This document shows, piece after piece, positions 44,597 to 56,852 of a DNA stretch of 64,000 bases (its first letter is position 1; every line of letters begins with the position of its first letter). The DNA is from Mycogone perniciosa. Taxonomy: Eukaryota; Ascomycota; Sordariomycetes; Hypocreales; Hypocreaceae. Both the position numbers and the translations under genes were made by a program. The DNA is taken from the NCBI GenBank assembly GCA_025331125.1, contig JAOALB010000046.1:124001-188000 (forward strand), written 5' to 3'. The notes below the pieces were generated by a model. That model searched no databases, was not told where the DNA came from, and saw only the letters and a list, made by a program, of their open reading frames with translations.

Positions 44597-45669
44597 ATGA
44601 GTGCACCCACCGTCATTCAGTGGGCGCTCGACACCCGCAGTCTGTGGCCCAATGCCAAAGAGACGAGGGATCTCGCCAGAGTGGTCAGTTAAGATGCTCA
44701 TCATATGCCTTCATGTCATAAATGTATCTCTACTCAACTCATAAGACTCACATTACGCCTCCTCCCCTCGTCATCCACTTACAATTCCCATACAACGCGA
44801 TGAGATGCAAAAGAAACCAGAGAGAAAGGGTATATTGCTGTTGAGTCCAGCTGACCAACCACCACCAGGCCCATCGAGCCATGACACTCCTCACAGATGA
44901 AGAACAATCTACCGTCCTGCGCTACTACTTCGTCAAAGACGCCAAACTCAGCCTCGCCTCCTCCCTGCTCAAGCGCCTCGCCATCTCACGCTTCTGCCAG
45001 ATCCCCTGGTTCTCCGCCACATCCACACGCGACGAGCGCACCAAGCCCGTCTTCATCCACCCGGCCACAGGCTCTCAGCCCTTGCTCTTCAACGTCTCCC
45101 ACCAAGCTGGCGTGGTGGTGCTCTTCGGCGTGCACATGCCCCCTCCGGGGCCCTTTGCCATTGGCGTGGATATCGTGTGTCCGGGGGAGAGACGGTCACG
45201 CGACCATGATGTGATTACCAAGGAAGGGTGGCCGCAGTTTATTGCCGTGCACGATGAAGTTCTCTGCCCCAAGGAAGTAGAGCGTCTGCGCAAGTTGCCG
45301 TTTATACAGCGGGATAGGTTGCTGGAGTACTTCTACGCGCTGTGGTGTCTGCGCGAGGCGTACGTGAAGATGACCGGCGAGGCCTTGCTGGCGCCGTGGT
45401 TGCATAGCTTAGAGATGCGGTATTACGCGCCTCCTGGAGAGATACCGCCAGAGGGGGGGGATAAGACGCTGGAGGTGTGGTTTGAGGGGAAGAAGGTGAA
45501 GGATGCAGATGTGAGGCTGGAGAGGGCGCTGGGGAATGAGTATATGATTTGTACAGTGGTGAGGAACGGGGCGGATGGTGTTGGGGTGGAGGTTGGGGAG
45601 TTTGATGTTTTGGATTTGGAGAAGTTGTTGGCGGAAGGGGAGGAGTTGTTGAAGGGGGGTGGGCAGTGA
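44597..45669 (+). CDS. 4'-phosphopantetheinyl transferase (Sfp/NpgA-type)
   Basis: Exons 44597-44683 and 44869-45669 with a 185-nt intron give 295 residues. Family motifs in order: WALDTRSLWP at the N-terminus, LLFNVSHQAG (residues 102-110), the Mg-binding GVDI (D130), and WCLREAYVKMTGEAL (E192, K196). The enzyme moves the phosphopantetheine arm of coenzyme A onto carrier domains of polyketide and nonribosomal peptide synthetases, fatty-acid synthase or alpha-aminoadipate reductase; as the usual single broad-range enzyme of filamentous ascomycetes it would serve several of these. No synthase lies in the window. The intron is one of the longer ones here. The start is supported by the residues coded in the short first exon, which match the family. 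Confidence 0.93.
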
Positions 45670-46079
45670 TGGAGGATATGATGTATGAGAACATAGGGTG
45701 GTCTCCATTAGGTCTCATAATATGACAATGGTATACATGAGAATCTTGCCAAGTTCATAGGCGTACCATGGAGAATTGATATTCATAGTCACTGTTGCAC
45801 CCGAGTTGATGTCCTCAAGGTCTGGCGCCGGCGATTGTGTTTTTGAATGACTTCTCTTGCTCTAATTAGATACTCCGTATAGACTATGCTGTCGAACCAC
45901 AAAACATGACACCTACTGCATAAGGCATATGACTTCAATTAAACAGCAGCTACCACGCAACATAATAAGCCTATGCCTTTGCCGTAGCGGTTAACTTGAC
46001 AACAGTACGCCGGCTCTAGCATCATGCAGACAAACAAGTTATTTTCGTCACATCTCATCCCAATTTTCAACTCCATGGC
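45670..46079. other. Intergenic, 0.41 kb between convergent genes
   Basis: 3' flanks; one TACTCCGTA at 45871. No gene seen. Confidence 0.6.
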
Positions 46080-47046
46080 TTAGAGGTTGCTCCCAAAAAA
46101 GTGCAGCAGAATCTTGTATACCCTCTCATACTCCTCCCTCACCCTCGCACTGCTCAAATCCGACCTCGCAGCCATCCACCCATGGATCTGGTCAGCAAAC
46201 GTTTCAACATGCTTCGGCACCGTAAGGGCCGCCTCGAACTTCTTGACCTCCTCGACAGGCTCGTCCTTGGAGGCCAGGAGCGCAAAGGGGATAGTGATTC
46301 CTTCGGCGTCAGAGGGGTCGACCATGGCTGGGTGGATCGCCGCGGCAGCGGAGAAGGGGTTGGTGGGCGCCTTGACGGTGAGGGCGACGACTTTGCCGCC
46401 CCAGCAGTACTATATCGAGGGAGAATAGTTAGCAAACTCTGCGTAGGCAAGGATTGCGCATCAGGGGAGGCGGTTACTTACGCCGATGATGGCCAGTTTC
46501 GAAATGGATGAGCTGTGAGCCTTGACGGCGTTGGCATAGTCGGGCACGTAGCCGGCAATCTTGGGGGGCGGGAATGTGCCAAAGAACTCGCCCAGAGCCT
46601 TTTGCTTCTCCGGGGTATTAGGAGGGTAGCTAATCGCACGATTTCAGCTCACACAAGTCCACTCAGATGGCCGACAGCATTGCTCACTATTCGATGGGGC
46701 ATGGCTTGCCCTTGAACCAGTCAGGCATGAAGACCTTGTACTTGTGCTCCTTGTCGCTGTAGGCCAGGATATCAGCACCCTGGACAGTCTGGTCAAAATA
46801 TCCAAAGATGTCGTAGACGACAACAATGGCCTTGGTAGCATCCGCGGGACCAGTGACATCTAAGCAACATTGGCGTTAATATTTGTCCAAGAGGTAATAC
46901 TAGGGACCTAGACGGAGGGTCTGCGTACAGGTCTTGTAGCCGCCAATCTCCTCATAGGTGCCCCGGGCCTGATAGCCCTTGGCCACGATAGGCGGGACGT
47001 TGCAGCAGGCGGCGCTGTGGCCGTGGGAAGCCGGCATAACAGACAT
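46080..47046 (-). CDS. Dienelactone hydrolase family protein
   Basis: Four exons (46929-47046, 46688-46859, 46482-46629, 46080-46409) with introns of 69, 58 and 72 nt give 255 residues. The triad of the family is visible: Cys148 in IIGYCWGGK, Asp195 in LASKDEP and His222 in DQIHGWM. The first half has VVVYDIFGYFDQT and MPDWFKGKP, as in fungal DLH proteins. The fold hydrolyses dienelactones or related esters; the fungal substrate is usually unknown. The start at 47046 (MSVMPASHGHS) is chosen; the ATG at 47037 is nearly as good. It lies tail to tail with the phosphopantetheinyl transferase. Confidence 0.92.
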
Positions 47047-47422
47047 GTTATGTTATGATGCTCGATTGGATTGATGGAAGACTGCGAGGTGGCAATACAG
47101 TTGTGGCGATGCGCGGGCGACCGAATTGAGAGAAGTGGGAAAAGCAGAAGAGAGTGAGTGAGGGGATCGAGACGATGATTTCATGCCACGCTCATCAGTC
47201 CTTGCCCCCCTCCCCCGAGGTGGTGATGTCAGCCAGCCAGATCCCGGCTATAATATCCGAATCGACTCAGGACAGCAATTGTTTTCATATACTACCTACG
47301 AAGTACGAGGTACAGACTTGCATTAGGCTGCGTGCTACATAGTTAGTACTCCGGGATATCCATGCTTCACTACGGAGTAGGATCGATCGCTTAGATCACT
47401 CTCGGCTATAAAAGCCCATCTT
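47047..47422. other. Intergenic, 0.38 kb
   Basis: Upstream of the dienelactone hydrolase gene. TACGAAGTA at 47297 and TACGGAGTA at 47371. No gene seen. Confidence 0.55.
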
Positions 47423-48529
47423 TCAACACCAGCTGTAGTACTGCCTCTCAACCCAGTCCACCTCCTTCTGCTCCCCACCGTGCCATCGCAAGCACGGCAC
47501 CATCTCGGCTCGATCCTCCGTCAAGACTTTGACCCCCTGGCCGAGCTCCTCCGCCAGCAGCTCAGCCCCATCCACAACTTGCTTGCTTGGTGCCCATGAG
47601 ATGACCTCCCGGAATCCCCACGCCGTCGCTTCCGCCGCAGCCGCCTTCAACACTTGCTTGACGCCTTCTTCAAGGCCTGAATGCCGGGTCGTGACGATGC
47701 GGCCCAGCCATAGCTTCCGCTCCTGGAAGTCGTGCGTCCACCACGCCCAGACAACTGCTTCGGTCTCGCCATGTCGGTAGTTTGCTCCATACACGGTAGG
47801 TGGCGGCTTGCTTTTGGCGAGATGTTGGCTGTATAGGTTGGACCGTACCGCATGCCACAGCATGATCGGCTTGGAAGGGATGAGCTGCACGTGTGTATTG
47901 CCGTCGCGCTTATCAGAGAGCCTAACAGTGGACGTCATCACGTCGTTCCCGATGAAGGGAAGCAGTCCCTTGCATCCGAGATAGTGGACATTGCGATAGT
48001 GGACATTGCACAGGTGGCTTGACCACTCGACCTTGATGTTGCTGGTGGGGATTCGAAGCTGAGTGGCAGGATACGGCTTCTAGCCTAACTTGTCAAAGAG
48101 CTCTGTATGTGCACCACTGTACAGGATGCTGAAGTCGATCTTGAATTCTGGCTTTGTGTCTATAGTCTCCTGAACTTCCTTGAGTAGATGCGTAGCCATG
48201 CCCTTCATCCGATGCTCCGGGTGTGTAAAGATGTGCGAGATGACAACCGCCTTGGCTGGCTGCGAGCCCTTGCCGGTGTTGATGATGGCGTCTCTCAGAT
48301 GGGTGGTGCAGCTCGAGATGATGGTGTCGGGATCCTTGCGGTCGTACAAGACCCAGTAGGCCGATGTATCGTCTCCCTCGGCTTGCGCCAGCTGATAATT
48401 CAAGCTCATGTAGTCTTTCAATGCCAGAGGCGCTGACCATGCCTGGCCGTTGCTGATGTAGGCTTGAGCGATCTGTTCCGTCGTGGCACGCTCATAGACC
48501 AAGTCTGGTTTGCTTTCGTCAACAAGCAT
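47423..48529 (-). pseudogene. LYC1-like N-acetyltransferase interrupted by an in-frame TAG
   Basis: Minus-strand frame from the ATG at 48529 to the stop at 47423, about 368 codons, with a single internal TAG at 48080-48082. Both halves belong to the fungal LYC1 family (lysine N6-acetyltransferase-like GNAT). The first has VVISHIFTHPEHRMKGMATHLL, an acetyl-CoA loop, and ends FSILYSGAHTELFDKLG. The second continues in the same frame with KPYPATQLRIP and IPSKPIMLWHA, then the usual C-terminal domain. The stop sits where relatives have Trp after LG, so one G-to-A change on the coding strand explains it. Just downstream is a perfect in-frame 15-bp tandem duplication (47980-48009). No intron can remove the TAG. 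A decayed gene is most likely; readthrough or a sequencing error are alternatives. Confidence 0.75.
47980..48009. repeat. 15-bp perfect tandem duplication inside the LYC1-like gene
   Basis: GATAGTGGACATTGC occurs twice head to tail. It is in frame on the minus strand and repeats five residues (NVHYR/NVHYL context). Confidence 0.9.
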
Positions 48530-51500
48530 TTTTGCGAGTCAAGAGGTAGGTATCTCGCTGGATATGATCTGGCAGAAATGATGATGACGATGTTTCCCAA
48601 AGAATGCAAACGGCAAAGATGGGTTCCCAAGAGAATCGTTCACCAGGCAAACCTATGGTGCTGAAGGGAGAAGAATGAAGTCAAATCCACGTTGCAAACA
48701 AACGTGACAGCGGGTGTGAATCGTATGGCGAGGACCATGGCACCTGCCCAACAGCTGCGGCCCGTTGTTCACGACAGCCATTCTGGGAATTATGCCGCTA
48801 CGAGATAGGTACCTAACTTGACTTGCCAGCACAGAGTAGTATATTGGTATAGATATTCGGCGAAAGATTGCTGTTACGACATTCACGATATGTCGTACAT
48901 GCTGTGCACACATACCTACGATGTACGGAGTAGATATGGCTTGCTGCCGAATGCCTCTGCCATATCAAGGCCGTCTAACTCTCTTAGGAAGAAACCTGTC
49001 AATCGATAGGTAAACAGGTCATGATCCTCTCGAAAAATGGATCGCATATTCGACACCGCTCAATATTCTCTCTCTTTATCTCTCTATCTTTTTTTTTTTT
49101 AGCATAGAACTATTACTATCAAGCAATCCGCTAGCCAGCAGCGAGAGCATCTTGCGGTGAGGCGGCAAACGAACAAAAGACGGCGGTCATGTCGGCGATT
49201 AAAGAAAAAAATAACGACTCGTCAGATCTGTTGCCGGCGGCTCCGCTACTAGTAGAGCAGAACAACTCGAGAATCAGCTGGACAGGCATGACGACGATTT
49301 CTATTAGTAGTACTCCGTAGTAGTTAGTAGCAGCATTTGCTTCGTACTGGACCGAAGAATGCGACTACACGTACGGAGCACTCCCCGTATTAACATTGAC
49401 CCCCCTTTTACCCTTCACTTCTCAACATCCATTTATGTACGGAGTACTTCGTTCCACTACTTCGTACTAGCAGTCCCCTACTCCGTATTCCCCTGTCTAG
49501 CCCTCGTGTCCAGCCGGCTGGTACCGATAAACCAATCTTCTTCTGTACCAAGGCTCTGGAGACTCTAGAGACTGGGCTTTGCGGCTAGCGCGGTCCAGTG
49601 ACCAATACACCCTGTGAGTAAGTGTACGAGTAGGATGGGTGAACGATAGGTTAGCAGGTTAGGTTGATATGGTCTGGTGCCATATCCCGCCAGTGTGGTG
49701 CCAGGTCCTGGTCCCTGCATGGATTTCTGCCCTCTGCCCTCTGCCCTCTAGTACGAGTAGTAGAGGCAGGACTATGCGCCCGGCAACCCGGGAAGTCAGT
49801 CTTCTCCCCCAAGCCACCCCACAATGGGAAAGGAAATCCAGGATCCATTTCCCGAAATCTGCACGAGGAGTGGAGGGGGTGGTGATCGTCGGGGGAAACT
49901 CGATTGGCTGTCTATCAGTAACCAGTAGAAGGTGTTTGGGTGAGAGAACGAAATGGACAAGTACCGGCTTTTGAAACGGTTGGGTCGATAGTTTGCTCAG
50001 ATACGAAGTGGACTCAGTATTCCGTTCGGGGAAGTCGGATGAGGGAATCGGACATGATCAAATCATCATTGTCATCATCATACTCCATACTATGTATCAT
50101 AACACTTCCCCTTTTTCTTCTCATGTGTCATTCCTCCCCTAAATTAGCAAGAGCAAATTACCGAGCACTACGAAGTACTATCTATCACTAGTAATACTTC
50201 GTATCATCCGCTTCTTAGGATCTGAACTCAAGACATCGGGGAAGCTAAAAGGAAAATCGAACTCCAGCACATCTTTTCGGCGTGGTGGCGCCACCCACAC
50301 CGTCAGTGGCTGGCGCGCCTTAGCGGAATTCGTGCCTATCCGGAAATCGACCTGCATGCAAGTTTTCTAGCTCGGTATCTGTAGGGACTACTATTTCGAG
50401 TAGCATCCGTCGTGTCGATCCAACGATCTGGGATGATGAATTAGTACATACATACTAATACCTAGGCGAGAGAGTGAGGAGGAGAGAACAGGATGAGGTA
50501 AGCCACAAATGCAATCCATCCCGTCCGTCAAGCGGGTGACAATAAAACAGGGACTGCAAGAAAACAACATGGAGACCCTAATAGGCGCTTAACTGACAGA
50601 GTATTCGGAACTTTTATTATTTCGGTATGGTATTGTGAATAACCGCAGGATCTGAGTTTTCTACCCATAGCAATAAGAGAGTTGGCCATGGTCCCTTTTT
50701 ATTGTCACCTGTTCCCGCTTATTACGAAGTAGTAGCATCACCAAATCCATCTTACGTCTTTTACTAACAAAAGGTCACGAGATAGATAGTAGTTAGAAGT
50801 AGTGATAGCCTTATTTCCTGAAGATTGGAGCCATGTCGAAACTCATCTGCCGCTTCATACCTTACATCACCATAGGTACGGAGTGTGTGTGCTCCTCGGT
50901 AAAATGGGAATATCCCATCGCCATCGTTACTCTCATTGCTACATCTTAAGATGCTTACTGCCCCCCTTTACATCGATATGATTTTTTGGATGATTTTTTT
51001 TTAAAAAAAATTATACATCCACAACGAGAAATATACTCATTAGGTGAAGTATGGTAAGTTCATGTGTGTGTATATGCCGAGTGTGCATTCGTGTTCCCAC
51101 AAGAGCGCCAAGCCGCGTCCAATGCCGAATGTAACGGTTACACAAACAATCAACCGCATTATTGACAACACCTCACCATCAGGGTGTTCAATACAAACGC
51201 AATAGTATCATAAAATCATCATTAATACCGTATATGATACATCTAGTGTACAATGAAACGCCTTGGTATCAAATGCCCCGTGGTTCGTATGTATCACGAA
51301 GTGCCCACCAGATAATGCCCTCGTCCAGAAAATAAGATGCCCGACTTTTATCCCCTGACTCCGCGTTGTTGCCTGTCGATTCGTTAACATGCTGGCGCAT
51401 GTAATACTAGTAAATGTCTTCGTCTGTCGGTGTATAAACCGGAATATTACTCCTTCCATTAATCCTTCCGTGGTGCTGCTCCGGTTTCACGGCATCAGCC

Positions 51501-51810
51501 TGTCAATACTGCTCCGTCGTCCAAAATTGTTTGCCGACTTCGACAGGTTCTCGACGTCTCCTTCCAAAGGCGGCTGATGCCTTGACTCGATGCAGATGAA
51601 AAGCGGGATTCGTCGATCCCATTAAAACCGGAACCCCAGGATCTGTCCCGGTAGTGCTGAGGTCTTCATTAAGATATTGTTATTGCCCTGGCTAAAAAGT
51701 GCATGAAAGAGAGCAACGATGGTGGTCGTCGTTCTCAGGACCATCCATTGGACGCCTAAGAAAACTAGTCAGTCGGTTGGCCAGAAGCGTATATGAACAA
51801 GATAACTCAC
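48530..51810. other. Intergenic, 3.3 kb, no gene seen
   Basis: Rich in dispersed words (TACGGAGTA 48924 and 49438, TACTCCGTA 49311 and 49479, TACGAAGTA near 50172 and 50724, among others), a 7-bp TGCCCTC triplicate at 49728-49748 and T-rich tracts. No ORF with coding character. Confidence 0.6.
49728..49748. repeat. 7-bp tandem repeat, 3 copies
   Basis: TGCCCTC three times head to tail. Confidence 0.85.
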
Positions 51811-52138
51811 TCAATGATGGCTTTCATGTCCATCACACGGTGTGCCGCAGTAGCCACAACACCGGCCTGGGATGACCCAAACCTCCTTGCCGTGAAGTGC
51901 ACAGGTTGGGCATCTCGTACCAGGAATCTACCAGGCTGTTAGTACGGGTTCTGCGTCCTGAGCCCCATCAATGAGTAGCGCTCACTGGGGAGACAGGCGT
52001 ATGGAGTTGACTGACCTTGGGACCCCACACGATGATACCCTCCGGTGGAACAGACCCTTGTGATGAGGGGCCTGGGATTGCTGGGGCGGCAGGGACAAGA
52101 GGCAGTTGAATGCTGCGCAGTTGATGTGAGAGGGGCAT
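51811..52138 (-). CDS. Small Cys-rich protein with CPTC and CGYCGTPC, family unknown
   Basis: Exons 52016-52138 and 51811-51927 with an 88-nt phase-0 intron (donor GTCAGT, TACTAAC branch 15 nt before the acceptor) give 79 residues. The first 41 are Pro/Leu/Ser-rich and end PPEGIIVWGPK. The second exon is a compact Cys module: IPGTRCPTC, KEVWVIPG, CCGYCGTPC, then an Asp/His end DGHESHH. CPTC with CGYC could form one zinc ribbon, or the cysteines may pair. There is no signal peptide. I do not know the function; the tidy splice sites and module suggest a real, conserved gene. A GTGAGT directly after the stop hints at a 3' UTR intron. It is the only gene found between 48.5 and 61.7 kb. Confidence 0.65.
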
Positions 52139-53021
52139 GATGGCTGAATGTTGGAGTGATGGTTTTCTCGAGACGAGTGATGGCAATGCCTGAGGGCGGC
52201 GGCGACTGTGTTGATAGCGTTGGTGGTAGTAGTGGCAGTGGTAGTAGTAGTAGTATGGATGGTGGTAGACAGACAGGTCGAGGCGCTGGTGGGCTATTAT
52301 AGGGCCAGAGGATTGATGTGGGGTCGTCTGAAAGATGAAGTTCAAGTGAGATGTCCAGATGCAATTGAGTCGAGTGAAGCTTGAACCTGGTTCAGTCGAG
52401 TGAGAAAAAAGGCGTGGGGGCCGTTGGCATTTATGGTTTTGGGTTGGGGGCTCTCGATTCTGAAATATGTGCTATCAAACTTCAGGAACAGCAGCATCCA
52501 AGACCGTAAAGATGGTCAAGTGTGACAAGTCGACGGCGTGGACCAGGGGGGTGCTTCCTGGAGTGCTGGGGAGGGGGCGGCAAAGGCAAGGCGGGAATGG
52601 ACGGACCAAGACGGTCTCTGTGCCTCCAGCTATGGGTCGTATGGCATTTGGATGATCGGTAGGCTGGCGGCCGAGGGTCTCGGACAGCCCTGGGTTGGGG
52701 CGGATTTGACGCCAGGAGCAGACGTGTCATATCGGCTGTGAGACCTCTGACGAGTCTGATGAGATGCTATCATTACTTCTTCGTACGAGTAGGGGGTGTT
52801 TTAGTTTTCTTGAGTAAGGGGGGGGGGTGCGGTGGACTGTGTGGCGCTGCGCGGCGGCTCTCAAGAAGCGTTGGTGGAGCAAGGCAATGGACAGAAAAAG
52901 AAAAAGAAGAAAGTATGGAGAAGACAGGCCAGGGGTGGAAGAGACACATACATACATACGAGTACATATGTGGTGCTACTAGTACAGCAGTAGGAGCTAT
53001 GTACTCGTACATGCGACCAAG

Positions 53022-53056
53022 CACAGACACAGACACAGACACACTGACTGACTGAT
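53022..53056. repeat. (CAGACA)n then (CTGA)n simple repeats
   Basis: Three 6-bp units run directly into three 4-bp units. Confidence 0.8.
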
Positions 53057-56000
53057 GACGGGCCTTAATGGTGATGGCGGACAGCTGTTGATTGGATCAT
53101 GATTCCCAAAGAGCCCAGTACGTACATACAGTCAGTGTCCTATACGGGGCAGGCCCAGGAACCTGGTCGGTCGGTATGTTGGCAACCTCGAAGAAGCAGG
53201 GCGTGCCCAGTAGGGCAAATGAATGCCTGGAGCAAGCGAGGGATGCCCTACCTGGTGGTCGCACATACATATCCTACATGCTCCGTTTTAGTCGTACTCG
53301 TGTACGAGTACAAAAACGTCGCTGGCAAGGGTTGCGGACGAGGGGCATTAGCGGGGAAGGATATACGACATATATCAGATATGTGGAATGGGGTTAGAAT
53401 ATAATGGGAATGGCAGAAAACCTTACCTTGAAGGAACAAGAAAAAAAGAATCAAAAGGGACGAGTTACATCCGAGGCATGCAATAGTGTCTGCGCAGGGC
53501 CTGGGCTGCCAAACAGAGCTGGAGCCAGTTACGTAGTCATTACTTCAATCAAATTTATTACAGTGCTGCAGCGCCCGAATGCGATCTGGCTGCTACTAGT
53601 TCATAGTGCCAAGGCGATGGGGAGCAAACGCTCCCGACAGGTCGACTGATGACTGCCTGCTAACAAAGCAAACTTAAACTCACCAATTCAGGTCAGCCTG
53701 GTAGTTATCTCAAATTCTGAGTCCCAGCCCGCCTTTGGAAATAAGTTGCCAAGCCCGACCAAGCAAACGAAAATAGGTAGGTAACAACAGTAATAAAATG
53801 CATTACTCCGTATCGGGCTTGTTTTTTTGTTCTTACTTTGCAACTTTTTTTTCTGTTTACCGCTTTCCTTTTTCCACTCCTTTTCCCCTCCGTATTTTTT
53901 TAGCCTATTCTGAGGTCAAGTTTGATTGACAGGAAGTGACAAAAAAAAAGAAGTGCAGTTTTGTGGCAACGCTACGAAGGGAATCATGCTTGAATCACTG
54001 AATCAAGTGTCCAGGAACGTCATCACGTACAGACTCGCGCACGCAACCCAGCACTCCGTTATGTATGTTGTGCGGAGTACTCCATGCTGACTGACTTTTT
54101 CATGCGTGGCTTTGCTCCCAGAATCATTCTTGTTCGAGCATCGATAGGCACGCCGCCTCCTTCATTTTACTAGTCCCTCCCGCACTACTCCGTAGATAAT
54201 CTTGCCAGGCCGATGAGTTGCCGTCTTTGAACGGGTCCTGGCAGAAGAGCAGGCGGTGACTCTGTTACTCGCGGGCCGGACATGCAGACTTCCTTCTACA
54301 AATGTCCCATCTTCTTGTTGGCGGGCAGATAATTTCAAAAATCCACTGCAAAAGACGCAATAATGCATGGAATCATACATGGCGGCATCCCGCCAACAAA
54401 GCGTATGTCCGCGTCGGCTACTACACTCCCTCACTCACTTACGGCAACACTGACCGACAACCTGGTCGATGTCGAGTGACTGATCACCCGCAACGGCCAT
54501 GTGCGGCCCTTTGCAGAAGTCTCCCAAACTCCGGCCAACAGTCAGCAGCTAGTGGTACAAGCCGCCGTCTGCCCATGAACGCAGTCATACAAGTGCATAC
54601 TAACTAAGGAGTACTAGTGCTACAGACAACGATGCCAGCACCCATATCCTGCATCCTGGATCGGAATCCCCAGCTAACATCGACGGACCCCTGGCAGTCA
54701 ATGGCGATCCTTACAGCCGGGACCGCCCCCCCACTGGTGCAGCCTCGAAGGCACCTTGCAGAATGCCGATACGGCTCCAATGGAGGTCAAAGGATCCGTT
54801 GAATACGGGCTCTGCCAGATGGAGAGCTCTTTTTTAGTCTTTGATAGGCACAGACATGGGCTCTCTTGATAAGATGATAGCCACTAGCGTAGTACTGCAC
54901 AGATGCCGGACCCACGTGTTGAACGAGCACACAAGTTGCCTAAAACGTTGGCTATGATCCATATATATGTACGAAGTGCAGATGCGAAGAACAGCGCGTC
55001 GTGCTTGGGGTGTGGTAGCACGACCTGTTTCGTGCACACTGTTCATGTACTCGTACATATGCATCGAGGCTCCCCACGCCCAGCCTGGCCATGGATACCT
55101 ACTCGTAGATAGATAAGCCTACCATGACTGGTGGCATGAGTACGGGAGGATGTTCCGCTGACAAGAGCAGGATGATCGGCGACCTTAGATTGGTCACGGC
55201 CAGGTCGCCGTGCTCGGTTCCACAGGCCCGAGAAACCCTGCAGCTATGCTATGTACTACTACCCTTGCACATTCGCACATTCGGCGGATTGTTAGAGTAC
55301 CTGACCCAGCTGCGCTCTCGTCAACATCCGTCTGATAAGTTCCGACAAAAGAAACGACAGATATCGCACCACACAACAACCACATGCGGAGTACTGATGC
55401 TCATACTCGTACGAGAACGAGTACATACCTACTCGTATATCACCACCATGAACGACTACTGCTACCTCCGCCAACAAAGCATCATAGCGGGACTATTCCG
55501 CGGTAGCTCACGAGACACATCGGCATTTACATAGTACGAGTAGTAGTACTCAAGGAAATGAGCACGCAATACGCCTTGAGGAGGACGGCGAGCAGCGTCG
55601 GCAACGGATACGGAGTCGACGCACGACCCCATCTTGTTTACAGTCACTATCATCACATCCACAGAGGCCAACAAGAAGATGAAAGCACGAGCGTTACGGG
55701 CCCTGTGTATAGCCGCGAAAATGCACGAGTCCGTTGGACATTCTGTTAGTTGGTCGTAGTACTCGTATACGGAGTAGTAGATCTTCATTACTCATCCTGA
55801 TATGTACGGGTAGTATCAAGTGACCGCCATATTTGCCCATCCTGAACTTGTTCGCACCATCACCCAATTCTGGCTCGTAATTTTATTTTTACTTTGTTAC
55901 CCATCATTTTTCGTCAATCCTCGTCACCTCTCAGAATTCTCGCGCAGCCAACCCCCATTTCAGGCCTCGTTAAGACGTTCTTGGAGTTTGGCTTTCAGAG

Positions 56001-56823
56001 TAGCCCCCGAAAAAGCTACCAACTTATGCACCCCACACCACCATCTCGACCAGATCGTTGCTTTTGCCCATGTCCCAGTGATCCTGTCTGTGGCAGACAC
56101 CCCCGTACGGTATGATGTCCCATGTCCCATGTCCGTTTCCTTTTCCATTTTTTTATTCCTCCTTCAACTGCATATGGACCAACCAGATTCTCCAATTGTC
56201 ATAGCTCCATGTAGCCCTGGGCTCAGCTCAAGCGAGGCCAAAGCAAACATGCAAACTCAAATTCTCAGTTTCAGAAGTCGCAGTTTTTTGTCATCTCTCA
56301 TTACGGAGTATGGAGTAGAGATGGAGCCTTTCCTCTTCTTGGGCCGTACGAAGTAATAGACAATAGGTACTTTAAGACACCGTGATTTTCCGGATAATTA
56401 ATTCACGGCACCATGCATGAGAATGGTACTAAACAGTGTTTGCGCCTTGCGCCTCACGTCTCAACTTACCTTGATACTAGCACCAACCTTACAAATAAGC
56501 CTACGGGTATCTTTATAGGAGGAGTTCCCCCATCTAAAACTATTCGTGGTACTTCGTACTCCGTACTAGTAGTACATAATAGTCGATGCTATTGCCAGAT
56601 AAGCGGCTCGTCTGTCTTGACAGATGGGGTCTAGGGCCACAGGGTAAACACAGGCGAGAGAGGCGGACTAAACCCACTTTGCCAAGAGGAGGGTTTTGTC
56701 TGGGATGAGGCGCATTTTTCTTACAACCTTTGCTTTTTTCTTGACCGGCGACCGGGCAGCTTTTCAAGTTTTCCCCCTGGCGCTTGACGCCATCGCACTG
56801 TTCTGGCAACAGTCTAATACTAC

Positions 56824-56852
56824 TACGAGTACGGAGTACGGAGTACGAGTAC
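56824..56852. repeat. Tandem GAGTAC/GGAGTAC array
   Basis: Overlapping copies of the dispersed words share their TAC ends: TACGAGTA, two TACGGAGTA, TACGAGTA. The array has an approximate 8-bp period. Confidence 0.85.

Noticed and set aside
48080..48082. Removal of the LYC1 stop codon by an intron
   Set aside because: The nearest GT (in AAGTTAGG) would need a 10-nt intron, and no longer intron keeps both conserved flanks LG and KPYP.
44597..48529. Lysine or secondary-metabolite gene cluster (PPTase, hydrolase, LYC1-like)
   Set aside because: No synthase, reductase or transporter nearby; mixed orientations; PPTase is a housekeeping gene in ascomycetes.
55820..56356. 178-codon ORF with a hydrophobic start in gene-poor DNA
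   Set aside because: The hydrophobic segment comes from T-rich DNA; mixed codon use, no domain and no splice signals.
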